Shown here in pieces: positions 19,382-29,363 of a stretch of 64,000 nucleotides of DNA (its first letter is position 1; every line of letters begins with the position of its first letter). A model generated the notes under the pieces. The model saw only the letters and a program-made list of their open reading frames with translations, was not told where the DNA came from and searched no databases. The DNA is taken from NCBI RefSeq assembly GCF_009720365.1, contig NZ_ML769313.1:232581-296580 (forward strand), in the 5' to 3' direction. Both the position numbers and the translations under genes were made by a program. The DNA comes from Catellatospora paridis. Lineage in GTDB: Bacteria > Actinomycetota > Actinomycetes > Mycobacteriales > Micromonosporaceae.

Positions 19382-20709
19382 CGACGTGATCCTTCGGGAG
19401 ACACCGGGGCCGGTTCACGTCCGTGCAGCGTGGCAGCGCGATCGACGGGGAGCAGGTGGGACGGGACGGCCCCGCCGTGGCGGCGTCCCCAGGGCGCGGG
19501 ACCGAACGTACGCAGCATCAGCGCGTCGTACAGCAGCGCCAGCAGTGCCGCGGCGATCAGCGGCGTGCCGAACTCGGCCAGCGGTGGGATCGACAGCGCC
19601 GTGGCCGCCAGCGGGCTGGTGCTGACGGCTATGCCGCGAGCCGCGGCGGTCATGCCGGCGACGGTGGTGCGCTGGGGTGGTGCGACGATCGCCGCGGTGA
19701 ACGCCTGGCGGGCCGGGACGTCGATCTTCGAAAGCGCATGGCGGACCAGCAGCAGCCCGGCCGCGAGCGGGAACGTCGGCGCGAAGGCCACACCCAGCAG
19801 CAGGACGTTGGACACCGCGTGCGGCCACAGCATCGCCACCAGCAGCCCGCTGCGGGCGGTCAGCGCGGGTGCGGCCAGCTGTGCGGCGGCGGCCAACAGG
19901 CTCATGGCGAAGAACAGCGTGCCCAGGGTGCTGATCGGCATGTCGAACCGTTCGTGGAGCCACCAGGCCAGCAGCGCCTGCACCACCAGCCCGCCGGCGA
20001 ACGCGTCCAGTCCCGACAGCGCGGCCAGCGTCCTGCCCTGCGGCGGCATACGAACGGCGCCGTGAGCGCCGGCTGTTCCGGCCCGACCGCGCGCTTCGGC
20101 GTGCGGGGACATTCCTGCGACGATCTTGCCCGCCAGCAGGGCCGCCAATGCATAGAGGACGAAGCCGTGGCGGCCGGCCTGCGCGCCATCGGCGGCGGCC
20201 AGTCCTGCCGCGGCCAGTGCGCCCAGTGCGCCGGCGACCTGCGCCGTGACGTTGTAGATCGTGAACACGCGGGTGCGTGCGGCGGCGGGGCTGTGCTGGG
20301 CCAGGATCGCCTGCTCCACTCCGCTGAACGGGGTGTTGTCGTTGGTCGAGGGCGAGATCGTCCCGAGGAACGCCGCGGCCAGCAGCAGCGGGTAGCTGTC
20401 GGTGATGGCGAACACGCCTCCGGCGGCGGCCATCAACAGTGCCGAGACCACCAGCGCCAGGCGCCGTCCCATGCGGTCGGCGAACAGGGCCATGACCACG
20501 GTGCCGGCGACGCTGCCCGCGCAGGCGACCGCGATCAGCACCCCGATCTCGGCGGCGGAGCAGCCTGCTGAGCTGAGCCTGGTGGCCAGCAGCACGCTGG
20601 CACACCCGAACCCGAACGTGCGCAGCGCACGCGAGACAACGACCCGTCTGCTGTCGGGGTGCAGCCACCACCGGTCAGCAGCGGGTTCATCGTTGACCAG
20701 AAATCCCAC
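19378..20709 (-). CDS. MFS transporter
   Basis: The 443-residue carrier shows the major facilitator layout of repeated hydrophobic segments and the motif-A-like FADRMGRRLALV between TM2 and TM3. The central loop (~205-225) is charged. It resembles Bcr/EmrD- or SatE-type exporters more than sugar carriers, but the substrate cannot be assigned. The GTG start has no Shine-Dalgarno sequence; TTTCATTATCACTTA just upstream is the most AT-rich stretch nearby and suggests a leaderless mRNA. The downstream phosphatase is coupled through ATGA. Confidence 0.85.
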   Translation of the reverse strand: MGFLVNDEPAADRWWLHPDSRRVVVSRALRTFGFGCASVLLATRLSSAGCSAAEIGVLIAVACAGSVAGTVVMALFADRMGRRLALVVSALLMAAAGGVFAITDSYPLLLAAAFLGTISPSTNDNTPFSGVEQAILAQHSPAAARTRVFTIYNVTAQVAGALGALAAAGLAAADGAQAGRHGFVLYALAALLAGKIVAGMSPHAEARGRAGTAGAHGAVRMPPQGRTLAALSGLDAFAGGLVVQALLAWWLHERFDMPISTLGTLFFAMSLLAAAAQLAAPALTARSGLLVAMLWPHAVSNVLLLGVAFAPTFPLAAGLLLVRHALSKIDVPARQAFTAAIVAPPQRTTVAGMTAAARGIAVSTSPLAATALSIPPLAEFGTPLIAAALLALLYDALMLRTFGPAPWGRRHGGAVPSHLLPVDRAATLHGREPAPVSPEGSRR

Positions 20710-20858
20710 TAAGTGATAATGAAACAGACCTAAACAGTCCCAACTCCGACACGCCGTAGGTGATGGGCAAAGCTATTCTTGCGAGCTCGTTTGTGGTGCC
20801 GGGTGGCCCGCACCATGGTCGTCAGGGCTCCGCCTGCCCTGATCGTTTCCCGGGTCGG

Positions 20859-22103
20859 TCATGGTGCGGTCAATGCCTCGGTGGGGGAGAGCCGGGCGGC
20901 CTGCCAGGCCGGATACACGCCGGCACAGCCGCCGATGAGCAGCGTGGCCGCGATGGCGCCGGCGGTGGCCCACAGCGGCACCACTGCCGGCCAGTCCTGG
21001 TAGGCGGCGTACCCGGTGGTGACGATGATGCCCATGAGGGCGCCGCCCAGGCCGCCGAGTGCGGACAGCAGCAGTGATTCCGCCAGGAACTGGGCGCGGA
21101 TGTGCCCGCGGGTAGCGCCCAGGGAGCGGCGCAGGCCGACCTCGGGGCGCCGTTCGAGCACGGAGATCACCATCGTGTTGGCCACGCCGACGCCGCCGAC
21201 CAGCAGTGCGACGCCGCCGAGTCCGAGCAGTAGCGCGGTGAGGGTGGTGTCGGTGGCCTGCTTCGCGGTGAGGGCGTCCGACGGCCGGGATACGCGTACC
21301 TCATTGGGGTGTTCGGGGTTGGCCGTCGCGGCGAGGATCGCCTGCACCGCGACGACCGCCTCATCGCGGGTGCGGGTGTACACGGTGGTGGGGTATCCGT
21401 CGAACTGCAGGTGGGCGACGGCTTCCGGCCAGCCGACGAGGGCGGCGAAGTCCAGCTCCGGCGCGAGGGGGACGGGGCGCAGCACGCCGACGACGGTGAA
21501 CCACTGGCCGCCGAGCCAGACCCGGGTGTCCGGGGAGGCGTCGGTGACGCCGAGCCGTCCGGCGGCGTTCGCGCCGAGGACGACAGCCGGGTACTGGGCG
21601 GTGGCGTCGTTGAGGAAGGCGCCGCTGGCCAGCTGCGCGCCGACGGTGTCGAGCAGATTGGTGCGCGCGGCCGCGACCTGGACGTTGCCGGTCTCGATGG
21701 CGGGGATGCGGTCGTTGCGGTAGACGTGCACGTCCGCCAGTGAGGCGGTGGCGGTGGCCGAGGTGACCGGAGGGATCCGGCCGATCATCGCCACCGAGTC
21801 GGCGGGCAGGTGCGACTGCTCGCCGTTGATGGTCTGGCCAGGTGAGACCCGCAGCAGGTTGGTTCCCAGGGCGGCGAGTTGCCGGTTGAGGCTTTCGCGG
21901 CTGGAGCTGGCGATACCGACGACGCAGACCATGGCGGCGATGCCGATGGCGATGCCCAGGGCGGACAGGAACACCCGCAGCGGCCTGGTGCGCAGGCCGG
22001 CCGTGCCGACCCGGATCAGGTCGCGGGGCAGCAGACGCGACGGTGTGTTGACGGCGGCTTCCTTCAGCAGAGGTCTTGTTCCGGAGGCACTGGGCGCGTT
22101 CAT
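20859..22103 (-). CDS. MacB-like ABC transporter permease
   Basis: The 414-residue protein has a first TM (~30-55), a large extracytoplasmic MacB-type domain (~56-280) and three TM helices in an FtsX domain (~285-405). The coupling-helix region is [19 protein letters not shown]. It acts with the ATPase and the membrane-fusion-type adaptor encoded just upstream. Its start overlaps the ATPase stop (ATGA). The family exports peptides, lipids or antibiotics, or acts by mechanotransmission rather than transport. Confidence 0.92.
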   Translation of the reverse strand: MNAPSASGTRPLLKEAAVNTPSRLLPRDLIRVGTAGLRTRPLRVFLSALGIAIGIAAMVCVVGIASSSRESLNRQLAALGTNLLRVSPGQTINGEQSHLPADSVAMIGRIPPVTSATATASLADVHVYRNDRIPAIETGNVQVAAARTNLLDTVGAQLASGAFLNDATAQYPAVVLGANAAGRLGVTDASPDTRVWLGGQWFTVVGVLRPVPLAPELDFAALVGWPEAVAHLQFDGYPTTVYTRTRDEAVVAVQAILAATANPEHPNEVRVSRPSDALTAKQATDTTLTALLLGLGGVALLVGGVGVANTMVISVLERRPEVGLRRSLGATRGHIRAQFLAESLLLSALGGLGGALMGIIVTTGYAAYQDWPAVVPLWATAGAIAATLLIGGCAGVYPAWQAARLSPTEALTAP

Positions 22104-22753
22104 GCGATCACCTGTCCATCGCGTAGGTCGATGCGGCGGGGCAGGCCGGCGGCGACATCGCGGTCATGGGTGATGACGACGATCGTGGTGCCGGCGGCGT
22201 GCAGGTCCCGCAGCAGGTGGATGACCTCGGCGCCGGACACGGAGTCGAGGTTTCCGGTGGGTTCGTCGGCGAGCAGCAGCGGCGGGTCGCCGATGACGGC
22301 ACGGGCGATGGCGACGCGCTGTTTCTCGCCGCCGGACAGTTGATGCGGTCGGTGGGTCAGGCGGTGGCCCAATCCGACCCGCGTCAGGGCTTGCTCAGCG
22401 CGCCGTCGCCGCTCGTGCAGTGGGACTCCGGCATACAGCAGGCCGTCGGCGACGTTGTCGAGGGCGGATACGCCCGCGGCGAGATGGAACTGCTGGAAGA
22501 CGAAGCCGACGGCGCGCCCGCGCAACGCGGACAGTTCGCGGTCCGACAGCCGCGACAGGTTCTGCCCGGCGATGGTCACCGAGCCTGTGGTGGGCAGGTC
22601 CAGGGCGCCGCTCAGGTGCAGCATCGTGGACTTGCCGGATCCGGACGGCCCGACGATGCCGACCATCTCGCCGGGTTCGATGGTCAGCGACACGTCGCGC
22701 AGCGCGTGCACGCCGCCGGGGTAGGTCTTGCCCACCCGGTCAAGCGTGATCAT
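22100..22753 (-). CDS. ABC transporter ATP-binding protein (MacB/LolD type)
   Basis: The 217-residue ATPase has Walker [10 protein letters not shown] (36-44), Q-loop FQQFHL, signature LSGGEKQR, Walker [10 protein letters not shown] and H-loop ITHD. Its short length and the LDSVSG motif are typical of the LolD/MacB class. It overlaps the permease start and the adaptor stop by 4 bp on each side. Confidence 0.95.
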   Translation of the reverse strand: MITLDRVGKTYPGGVHALRDVSLTIEPGEMVGIVGPSGSGKSTMLHLSGALDLPTTGSVTIAGQNLSRLSDRELSALRGRAVGFVFQQFHLAAGVSALDNVADGLLYAGVPLHERRRRAEQALTRVGLGHRLTHRPHQLSGGEKQRVAIARAVIGDPPLLLADEPTGNLDSVSGAEVIHLLRDLHAAGTTIVVITHDRDVAAGLPRRIDLRDGQVIA

Positions 22754-23799
22754 GACGGCACTCCTACGAGGGTGCCTTCGGTGATGCCCTCGCTGGTGAT
22801 CTGGACCCGCCCGTTGGCGAACATGCCCAGCTTGACCGGCACGTAGTGGCTGGCTGAGCCGATGACCACCTGCACGCCGTAGCCGCCCTCCGCCAGGGCG
22901 ACGAGCGCGGCGACCGGGACGGTCAGCGCATCCTGCACGCTCGCCGAGATCAGCTTGACCCCGACCGGAGCCTGATCGAGGGTGCCGAGCCCGGACTGGT
23001 CGGCGAGGACGACCGTCACCGCGATCGTTGCGGGGTCGCTGGGGGTCTGCCCCGCGGTGGCCACGGAGCCGACCATCGCGACCGTGCCGTCGACGGTCTT
23101 GCCGTCTGGCAGCGTCACGGTCGCGGTCATGCCCTTGGTGACCAGGCCCTGCAGGCCCACGTCGAGGGCGATGCGCACCATCCGGGTGGTGCCGGTGTAG
23201 GTGAGGATCGGGCCGTTCGCCGGGTCGCCGAGGTGCCCGGGCAGGGCGGTGACCCGCAGCTGCGCCGGGGCGCGCACGACGTCGGCCGGGTCGAACACGC
23301 CGTTCTGGGGGTGGCCGGTGGCTTTCTGCCACCTGCGCACCGCCGTCGCGGTCGAGGCGGTGTATGAGCTGTCCACGGTGAACCCGGTGTAGCCGAGGGC
23401 GGCGAGGTTGCTCTCGACCTCGTGGACGTCGTCGCCGGTGTCACCGGTGTGCAGTCGCCGGTACAGCGGCAGGCCGCCGTAGAACAGCGACACCGGCCGG
23501 TTGTCAGCCTTGTACACCGGCTTGCCCCGGCCGATCACGGCACCGGCGGCCGGCAGCCAGGTGATCACACCGCTGCCGCGCCCGTTGACCGTGACCGGCT
23601 CCCCGTAGTCGAGCGTGCCGTTGACCTGCTGCGTCTGCGTCAGCGTCGCGCGGGTCACCGCGGCGGTCGCCGGCACCGGTGCGGCGTCGCCTGTCGTCGT
23701 CGGCGAGTCGCCGCCGAACCCGACGGCGGTGGCGGTCACCGCCGCCGCCACGGCGACCGCGGCGCCGGTCAGGAGCGTGGCGCGGACGGGCCGGTTCAC
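22750..23799 (-). CDS. Periplasmic-adaptor-like protein with peptidoglycan-binding domain
   Basis: The 349-residue protein has an N-terminal TM anchor (~8-28). A biotinyl-lipoyl-like beta segment follows ([20 protein letters not shown] and [20 protein letters not shown]). A PG_binding_1 domain is inserted (~118-165, [17 protein letters not shown]). A beta-barrel region follows ([20 protein letters not shown]). This insertion is usual in the actinobacterial adaptors paired with MacB-type ABC systems and should hold the complex at the cell wall. It is translationally coupled on both sides. Confidence 0.9.
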   Translation of the reverse strand: MNRPVRATLLTGAAVAVAAAVTATAVGFGGDSPTTTGDAAPVPATAAVTRATLTQTQQVNGTLDYGEPVTVNGRGSGVITWLPAAGAVIGRGKPVYKADNRPVSLFYGGLPLYRRLHTGDTGDDVHEVESNLAALGYTGFTVDSSYTASTATAVRRWQKATGHPQNGVFDPADVVRAPAQLRVTALPGHLGDPANGPILTYTGTTRMVRIALDVGLQGLVTKGMTATVTLPDGKTVDGTVAMVGSVATAGQTPSDPATIAVTVVLADQSGLGTLDQAPVGVKLISASVQDALTVPVAALVALAEGGYGVQVVIGSASHYVPVKLGMFANGRVQITSEGITEGTLVGVPS

Positions 23800-24320
23800 T
23801 TCTTCCCGCTCTCGGCGGGCAGCTTGTCCTTGCAGGCGTCGTTGGCGGCCTTGAACGCGGGATCGGCCAACAGCTGGGCCTTGGTCACGTGCTCCAGCCG
23901 GCCGCCGACCCGCATGTTGCCGTCCGGGGTGGGATCAGACATCTCGATTTCGTGAGCGCGCATGCACACGGCGAACGCGCGCAACTGCTCCAACTCCTGC
24001 GCGGCGGGCGCGGGGCCCTGCCGCTCGGCCCCGGCGGGCAGCAGGTGGTGGCAGGCGTTGTCGGCGGCGTCGAACGCGGGGTTGGCCTCGGCCTGCTGAC
24101 GGACCCAGGCCCCGGGTGATACGCCCGGGGCGGGATCGGTGACGTTCACGCCATGCTCACGGACGCACGTGACGTAGGCGGTCAGGTCACCGGAGCCTGC
24201 GCTCGGGCTGGCGGCGGTGCTGCTGTTCGCGGTCGGGATGCCGGTGTCAGAAGCCGGGGTGCAGGCGGCGACCACTGTCAGCCCGGCGATCAGGAGGGGT
24301 AGCGCGCACATTCGTCTCAT
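23796..24320 (-). CDS. Lipoprotein with two CxRxH/AC repeats, matched in the adjacent kinase
   Basis: The 174-residue protein has a lipobox VVAAC with Cys20. Two related domains follow: one at 46-95 (YVTCVREHGVNVTDP, ending DNACHHLLP) and one at 110-168 (FAVCMRAHEIEMSDPTPDG, ending DACKDKLP). Each has one Cys near the start, a conserved Arg and His, DP, and a Cys before KxxLP. This pattern occurs in many actinobacterial lipoproteins of unknown function. The second repeat matches the ectodomain of the divergent histidine kinase at about 41 of 59 positions by my count. It is the first gene of the adaptor/ATPase/permease operon, so a role in ligand capture for both transport and sensing is inferred. 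Confidence 0.85.
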   Translation of the reverse strand: MRRMCALPLLIAGLTVVAACTPASDTGIPTANSSTAASPSAGSGDLTAYVTCVREHGVNVTDPAPGVSPGAWVRQQAEANPAFDAADNACHHLLPAGAERQGPAPAAQELEQLRAFAVCMRAHEIEMSDPTPDGNMRVGGRLEHVTKAQLLADPAFKAANDACKDKLPAESGKK

Positions 24321-24346
24321 GGCGGACAGGTCTACGCCCCGGGCGG

Positions 24347-24383
24347 TGACATCAGCGCTACAGCCGATGTAGGACTGATGTCA
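24347..24383. promoter_or_regulatory. Nested 37-bp dyad between the lipoprotein-ABC operon and its two-component genes
   Basis: TGACATCAG at 24347-24355 pairs with CTGATGTCA at 24375-24383. Inside it CTACA (24358-24362) pairs with TGTAG (24368-24372). All arms are perfect and share one centre at 24365. It occupies the middle of the 87-bp divergent promoter gap, so the response regulator is the obvious candidate to bind it. Confidence 0.75.
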
Positions 24384-24407
24384 TGTCCGGCCAGGCACAA
24401 TGGCGCC

Positions 24408-25052
24408 ATGCGAGTGCTGGTGGCAGAAGACCACGTCCTGCTGGCCGACCGGATCGCCGAAGGGCTGCGCGACGCCGGCCTGGCCGTGGACGTCGTCAAC
24501 GACGGCTCGGCCGCACTCGCCGAGGCGCAGCTCACCGCATATGACGTGATCGTCCTCGACCGGGATCTGCCCGCGGTGCACGGCGATCAGGTCTGCCGCA
24601 GCCTCGCCGGCCGCGATGCCCGGATCCTGATGCTCACCGCGGCCGCCGGCGTCGATGACCGGGTCGACGGCCTCGAAATCGGCGCCGACGACTACCTCGG
24701 CAAGCCGTTCGCGTTCACCGAACTGCTCGCCCGGGTCCGCGCGCTGGGCCGGCGCGCACCGTCCGCGCCGCCGGTCGTACACCGCGGGGACCTCACCGTC
24801 GACCGGGCCCGCCACCGCGCCAGCCGCGGCGTCCACAGCCTGTCCCTGACCCGCAAGGAGTTCGGGATCCTGGAGATGCTGCTGGCGGCCGACGGCAACG
24901 TCGTCAGCGCCGAGGAACTGCTCGAGCACGTCTGGGACGCCAGCGCGGACCCGTTCAGCAACGTCGTGTCGGTGACGATGGCCCGCCTGCGGCGCAAGAT
25001 CGGCGAACCCCCGCTGATCGAAACGGTCGTCGGCAGGGGATACCGGATGTGA
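24408..25052 (+). CDS. OmpR-family response regulator of the ABC/lipoprotein system
   Basis: The 214-residue regulator has a receiver domain (acidic pair ED at 7-8, phospho-acceptor Asp51 in VLDRDLPAVHGD, Lys in GKPF) and a winged helix (~125-212; LTRKEFGILEMLLAADG and VTMARLRRKIG). An in-frame ATG 30 bp upstream lies inside the palindrome, so the ATG at MRVLVAEDH is chosen. It overlaps the kinase by 4 bp and should control the divergent lipoprotein-transporter operon. Confidence 0.94.
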   Translation: MRVLVAEDHVLLADRIAEGLRDAGLAVDVVNDGSAALAEAQLTAYDVIVLDRDLPAVHGDQVCRSLAGRDARILMLTAAAGVDDRVDGLEIGADDYLGKPFAFTELLARVRALGRRAPSAPPVVHRGDLTVDRARHRASRGVHSLSLTRKEFGILEMLLAADGNVVSAEELLEHVWDASADPFSNVVSVTMARLRRKIGEPPLIETVVGRGYRM

Positions 25053-26395
25053 GCGCGCCACGTCTGACCATCCGGGTACGGCTGACCCTGCTCTACACCG
25101 CGCTCTTCATCGCCTGCGGCGCGACCATCATCGGGATCACCTACACCCTGGTGGCCGGCCTGCCGGCGGGAGGCCCGGCACCCACTGCGAAGGATCTGCA
25201 GCAGCTGCGCGTGTTCGCCGCGTGCATGCGCGCACACGACATCGACATGTCCGATCCCACTCCCGACGGCAACCTGGTGATCGGCGGCCGGCTGCGAGAC
25301 GTCACCAGAGCCCAGCTGGAGGCCGACCCCGCCTACGTGGCCGCGCTGGGGGCCTGCAGGGACAAAGAGCCCAGCCTGAATCCCTGCCCCATGGAGGATG
25401 AACAGCTGCGCGCCCAGTGCAAGGACGCGGCCGAGCTGGGCGCCAGATACCAGCGCGACGCGACCCTGGCCCACCTGCTGCGGTACTCCCTGATCACGCT
25501 CGCCGCGGCCACCCTCCTGGCCGCGCTCGCCGGGTGGATCGTCGCCGGCCGGGTCCTGCGACCGGTCCACCAGATCGCCGCGGCCGCCCGGACCGCTTCC
25601 GAGCACAACCTGTCCGCCCGGGTGGCGCTACGCGGCCCACGTGACGAACTACGCGAACTCGCGGACACGTTCGACACCATGCTCGGCCGCCTGCAGACCG
25701 CGTTCGAGAGCCAGCGGCGGTTCATCGCCAACGCCGGGCACGAGCTGCGCACCCCGCTGACCGTCATGCGCACCACCCTCGACGTCGTGCTCGCCAAGCC
25801 CGCCGCGACCAACGGTGAGCTACGGACCATGGGCCAGGACGTGCGTGGGGCGGTCGACCACGCGGACCGGCTGATCAACTCGCTGCTCACCCTGGCCCGC
25901 AGCGAACGCGGACTCACCCCCCACGAAGCGGTCGACCTGGCCACCGTCGTCGAGGACGTCCTGGACGCCACCGACCGGGGCGACCGGCGACTGCACGTCA
26001 CGCTGGAGCCCGCGATCACATCCGGCGACCCGGTCCTGCTGGAACGCCTCGTTGCCAATCTGATCGACAACGCGATCAGCTACAACGTTCCCGACGGCGA
26101 CGTCTGGGTCACGACGACAACCGTGGACGGCAAGGCGATCCTGGCCGTCGCCAACACCGGCCCCATCATCCCCGAGCACGCCCTCGACACGCTCTTCGAG
26201 CCCTTCCAGCGACTACAGGAACGCGTCACCAGTGAAGGCTTCGGCCTCGGCCTCGCGATCGTCGCCTCGATCACCACCGCACACCGTGGCACCGTGACCG
26301 CACAACCCCGACCAGGTGGCGGCCTCACCGTCACGGTGACCATGCCGGGACCGGCTGTGCGAAACGGACAGTCCCTGGGCGAACGCCTCACGTAG
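25049..26395 (+). CDS. Sensor histidine kinase with lipoprotein-like CxRxH ectodomain
   Basis: The 448-residue kinase has TM1 (~12-36), an extracytoplasmic domain (~37-142) and TM2 (~146-167). HAMP, HisKA (His231 in [11 protein letters not shown]) and an ATPase domain with NLIDNAIS and GFGLGLAIV follow. Residues 50-108 repeat the lipoprotein domain, with Cys59, Arg61, His63, DPTPDG and Cys103. Two more Cys follow (113, 124). Sharing a domain with the exported lipoprotein suggests both bind the same ligand or bind each other. It is convergent with the NarL-type regulator, 10 bp apart. Confidence 0.93.
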   Translation: MSAPRLTIRVRLTLLYTALFIACGATIIGITYTLVAGLPAGGPAPTAKDLQQLRVFAACMRAHDIDMSDPTPDGNLVIGGRLRDVTRAQLEADPAYVAALGACRDKEPSLNPCPMEDEQLRAQCKDAAELGARYQRDATLAHLLRYSLITLAAATLLAALAGWIVAGRVLRPVHQIAAAARTASEHNLSARVALRGPRDELRELADTFDTMLGRLQTAFESQRRFIANAGHELRTPLTVMRTTLDVVLAKPAATNGELRTMGQDVRGAVDHADRLINSLLTLARSERGLTPHEAVDLATVVEDVLDATDRGDRRLHVTLEPAITSGDPVLLERLVANLIDNAISYNVPDGDVWVTTTTVDGKAILAVANTGPIIPEHALDTLFEPFQRLQERVTSEGFGLGLAIVASITTAHRGTVTAQPRPGGGLTVTVTMPGPAVRNGQSLGERLT

Positions 26396-26405
26396 GGTGT
26401 GCTCG

Positions 26406-27107
26406 CTACCGGTCGGGCCGAGGGGAGCCGGTCGCCGGCGAGCGGCCGGGCACGACCAGGCCCGACTCGTACGCCACCACCACCGCCTGGGTGCGGTCGC
26501 GCAGTCCCAGCTTGCCCAGGACGCGGCTGACGTGGGTCTTGACCGTCTCCTCGCCGACCACGAGCCGGGCTGCGATCTCCGGGTTGGACAGCCCTTCGGC
26601 GATCAGGCACAGCACCTCGGTCTCCCGCGGCGTCAGCGCATTCAGCGCCGCGGTCGGGGGTCGGCGCTGCTGGCGCAGCCGCGCGAACTCGGCGACCAGC
26701 CGCCGGGTGACGGTCGGCGCGAGCAGTGCCTCGCCGGCGGCGACGATGCGCACGGCGTCGAACAGCCGCTCGGCGGTGACATCCTTGAGCAGGAAGCCGC
26801 CGGCTCCGGCGGCGAGCGCGTCGTACACGTGCTCGTCGAGGTCGAACGTGGTGAGGATCAGGATGCGGGGCCCGTCCGGGCCGGATTCGGCGACGATGCG
26901 CCGGGTGGCCTCGATGCCGTCGAGCACGGGCATGCGTACGTCCATCAGCACGACGTCCGGGTGATGGGCGCGGCACGCCTGCACGGCCTGCTCGCCGTCG
27001 GCGGCCACGGCGGCCACGGTGAAGTCGGGCTGGGTGGCGAGCAGGCCGGCGAAGGCGGTGCGGACCACCTCGTGGTCGTCGACGACGACGATGCGGATGG
27101 GGTTCAT
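26406..27107 (-). CDS. NarL-family response regulator
   Basis: The 233-residue regulator has a receiver domain (DD at 10-11, phospho-acceptor Asp56 in [16 protein letters not shown]) and a LuxR-type helix-turn-helix (~160-215; [20 protein letters not shown], then [19 protein letters not shown]). Its start overlaps the kinase stop by 4 bp. It is divergent, through the kinase, from an ABC-2 type operon, the usual target of this type of pair. Confidence 0.94.
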   Translation of the reverse strand: MNPIRIVVVDDHEVVRTAFAGLLATQPDFTVAAVAADGEQAVQACRAHHPDVVLMDVRMPVLDGIEATRRIVAESGPDGPRILILTTFDLDEHVYDALAAGAGGFLLKDVTAERLFDAVRIVAAGEALLAPTVTRRLVAEFARLRQQRRPPTAALNALTPRETEVLCLIAEGLSNPEIAARLVVGEETVKTHVSRVLGKLGLRDRTQAVVVAYESGLVVPGRSPATGSPRPDR

Positions 27108-28288
27108 GCCTCGGTCTCCCTGGTCGGCAGGACGGCCTCGATGAGGAAACCGCCGGTCGGCGCCGGTCCTGCGGTCAACCGGCCGCCGACCGTGGCGGCG
27201 CGTTCGCGCATGCCGGTCAGCCCGTGCCCGCCGGCGTCTGCGGCGGGCGGCGGCGGCCCCGGCCCGTTGTCGCGTATGCGCAGCAGCAGGGTGTCGTGGC
27301 GGTAGTGCAGTTCCACGTCGACGGCCGCGCCCCGGGCGTGGCGGCGCACGTTGGTCAGCGCCTCCTGCACGATCCGGTACGCGACCAGCTCGATCCCGGG
27401 ATCCAGCGCGGTGACCGCACCGCGCACGATGAGCCGGGTGCTGCCGGGATGCAGCTCCCGCGCCTCGTCGAGCAGGTCGTTGAGCTGGTGGAGGCCGGGC
27501 TGCGGCCGGCGGGTGGGCTCGGGATCGGCGTCCTCGCGCAGCACACCGAGCAGCCGGCGCATCTCGGTCAGCGCCGTGCGGGCGGTGTCGCCGATGGCGG
27601 TGAGCCGGCGTGCGCCCTCGTCGGGCAGACCCGGCGTGGTCAGCCGGGCCGACTCGGCCTGCACAGCGATCATGGAGATGTGGTGGGCGACGACGTCGTG
27701 CAGCTCGCGGGCGATCCGGGCCCGCTCGCCCCGGGCCACGTGCTCGGTGAGGGTGTCGGCGATGGCCCGGTCGGCGACCTCGCGGCGCACCGCGTCGGCG
27801 CGGGCCCGCCGCGCCGCGCCGGTGGCCACCGCGACCGCGGCGACGGCCAGCAGCACGACGGCCAGCGAGCGGCCGCCGGACGCGGCGGCGGTCTGCGGCA
27901 GCACCGCGTACGCGGCGAACGGCAGCACCAGCAGTGCGGCGGTCCTGGCCGGACGGTCGCGGCCCACCACATGGCAGGTGACGGCCAGGGCCACCAGGCC
28001 CGCTACCGGCGGCGGGTAGCCGGTCAGCGGCCCGAGCAGGCACACCGCACTCACCAGGGCGGCGGCCGCCACCGGCAGGGTCCGCACCAGGGCCACCGGT
28101 GCGGTCACCGCCACCGCCAGCAGCGCGCCGAGGGGCCGGGTGAGCGGCTGCCCGGTCTCGCGTACGGCGATCTCGGCGAGCGCGGCGCAGCCGAGCACGG
28201 CCGCGGCCAGGTAGGGCTGGTACGCCGGCGCGAGCATCCGGCGACGGCCCGCCGGTCGTTCGTCCGGGTTCAGCTGCACGTCAGCCAT
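27104..28288 (-). CDS. NarL-type sensor histidine kinase (HisKA_3)
   Basis: The 394-residue kinase has five or six N-terminal TM helices (~25-160) and almost no extracellular domain, so it probably senses within the membrane. HisKA_3 contains His197 in [16 protein letters not shown], and the ATPase domain has [12 protein letters not shown] and [12 protein letters not shown]. This DesK-like class often works with ABC-2 exporters that remove membrane-active antibiotics. Confidence 0.93.
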   Translation of the reverse strand: MADVQLNPDERPAGRRRMLAPAYQPYLAAAVLGCAALAEIAVRETGQPLTRPLGALLAVAVTAPVALVRTLPVAAAALVSAVCLLGPLTGYPPPVAGLVALAVTCHVVGRDRPARTAALLVLPFAAYAVLPQTAAASGGRSLAVVLLAVAAVAVATGAARRARADAVRREVADRAIADTLTEHVARGERARIARELHDVVAHHISMIAVQAESARLTTPGLPDEGARRLTAIGDTARTALTEMRRLLGVLREDADPEPTRRPQPGLHQLNDLLDEARELHPGSTRLIVRGAVTALDPGIELVAYRIVQEALTNVRRHARGAAVDVELHYRHDTLLLRIRDNGPGPPPPAADAGGHGLTGMRERAATVGGRLTAGPAPTGGFLIEAVLPTRETEA

Positions 28289-28339
28289 TGTGCCGGGCCG
28301 GTCCGGGCGGCGTCGTCACCGGCTGCGGGGGCGGACGGG

Positions 28340-28355
28340 TCCCCCGTGCGGGGGA
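28340..28355. promoter_or_regulatory. Dyad in the kinase / ABC-2 operon divergent gap
   Basis: TCCCCCG-tg-CGGGGGA, perfect 7-bp arms, lies 51 bp before the kinase start and 82 bp before the ABC ATPase start. It is a reasonable site for the NarL-type regulator. High local GC raises the chance of coincidence. Confidence 0.45.
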
Positions 28356-28436
28356 GGGGTGGCTCGCAGCGGGGAGGCCGAGGACCGCTCCGCGGCGTGA
28401 CGACCTCGGGCCGTGCTCGGCCGTAGCGTGCTGGCC

Positions 28437-29363
28437 ATGTCACCCACCATCGAGGTCCGCGGCGTGCGCAAGCACTACCGCAGCACCGTCGCCGTCGACG
28501 GCCTGACCTTCACCGTACGTCCGGGGGAGGTCACCGGCTTCGTCGGACCCAACGGGGCCGGCAAGTCCACCACCATGCGGATCATCCTCGGCCTAGACGC
28601 GCCCGACGAGGGCGACGCGCTCGTCGGCGGGCGGCCCTACCGTTCGCTGCGGACCCCGCTGACGCAGGTCGGCGCGCTGCTGGACGCGTCCGCCGTGCAC
28701 CCGGGCCGTAAGGCACGCGACCACCTGCTGTGGCTCGCGCACAGCAACGGCATCGCGCGGCGGCGCGTCGACGAGGTCATCGACCAGGTCGGGCTCGCCT
28801 CGGCGGCACGCCGCCGGGCCGGCGGCTTCTCGCTGGGCATGCAGCAGCGGCTGGGCATCGCCGCCGCGCTGCTGGGCGACCCGCCGGTGCTCATGTTCGA
28901 CGAACCCGTCAACGGGCTGGACCCCGACGGCATCGTCTGGATCCGCGGGCTGATGAAGTCGCTGGCCGCCGAGGGCCGGGTCGTGTTCGTGTCCAGCCAC
29001 CTGATGAGCGAGCTGCAGGACACCGCCGACCACCTGATCGTCATCGGGCGGGGCCGGCTGATCGCCGACACCAGCGTCACCAAGCTGCTGGCGGCCGCGT
29101 CCAAGGGCCGGGTCGAGGTCCGCACGCTGCGGCGTACCGAGGCGATGACGCTGCTGGCCAACGCCGGCGCCACCGTCGCCGCGATCGACGCCGAGACGCT
29201 CACCGTCGACGGCCTGACCGGTGAGCAGGTCGCCGCCCTGCTCACCGAAGCGGGGCTCGCGTTCTCCGAGCTGCGCTCGCACCGCGCATCACTGGAGGAG
29301 GCGTACATGGAGCTCACCCGCGACGCGGTCGAGTTCGGCGGCAACGGGGAGGGCACCCGATGA
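28437..29363 (+). CDS. ABC-2 type transporter ATP-binding protein
   Basis: The 308-residue ATPase has Walker A GPNGAGKST, signature FSLGMQQRL, Walker B VLMFDEPVNGLDPDG and H-loop SSHLMSE. The C-terminal extension (~225-305) contains the LEEAYMELT motif of drug-exporter type subunits. The ATG in front of SPTIEVRGVRKHY fits family length. It overlaps the next gene by 4 bp (ATGA) and is the first gene of a three-gene operon. Confidence 0.94.
   Translation: MSPTIEVRGVRKHYRSTVAVDGLTFTVRPGEVTGFVGPNGAGKSTTMRIILGLDAPDEGDALVGGRPYRSLRTPLTQVGALLDASAVHPGRKARDHLLWLAHSNGIARRRVDEVIDQVGLASAARRRAGGFSLGMQQRLGIAAALLGDPPVLMFDEPVNGLDPDGIVWIRGLMKSLAAEGRVVFVSSHLMSELQDTADHLIVIGRGRLIADTSVTKLLAAASKGRVEVRTLRRTEAMTLLANAGATVAAIDAETLTVDGLTGEQVAALLTEAGLAFSELRSHRASLEEAYMELTRDAVEFGGNGEGTR

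Noticed and set aside
24378..24407. Earlier ATG for the response regulator
   Set aside because: It falls inside the nested palindrome and adds ten residues before the canonical MRVLVAEDH start.
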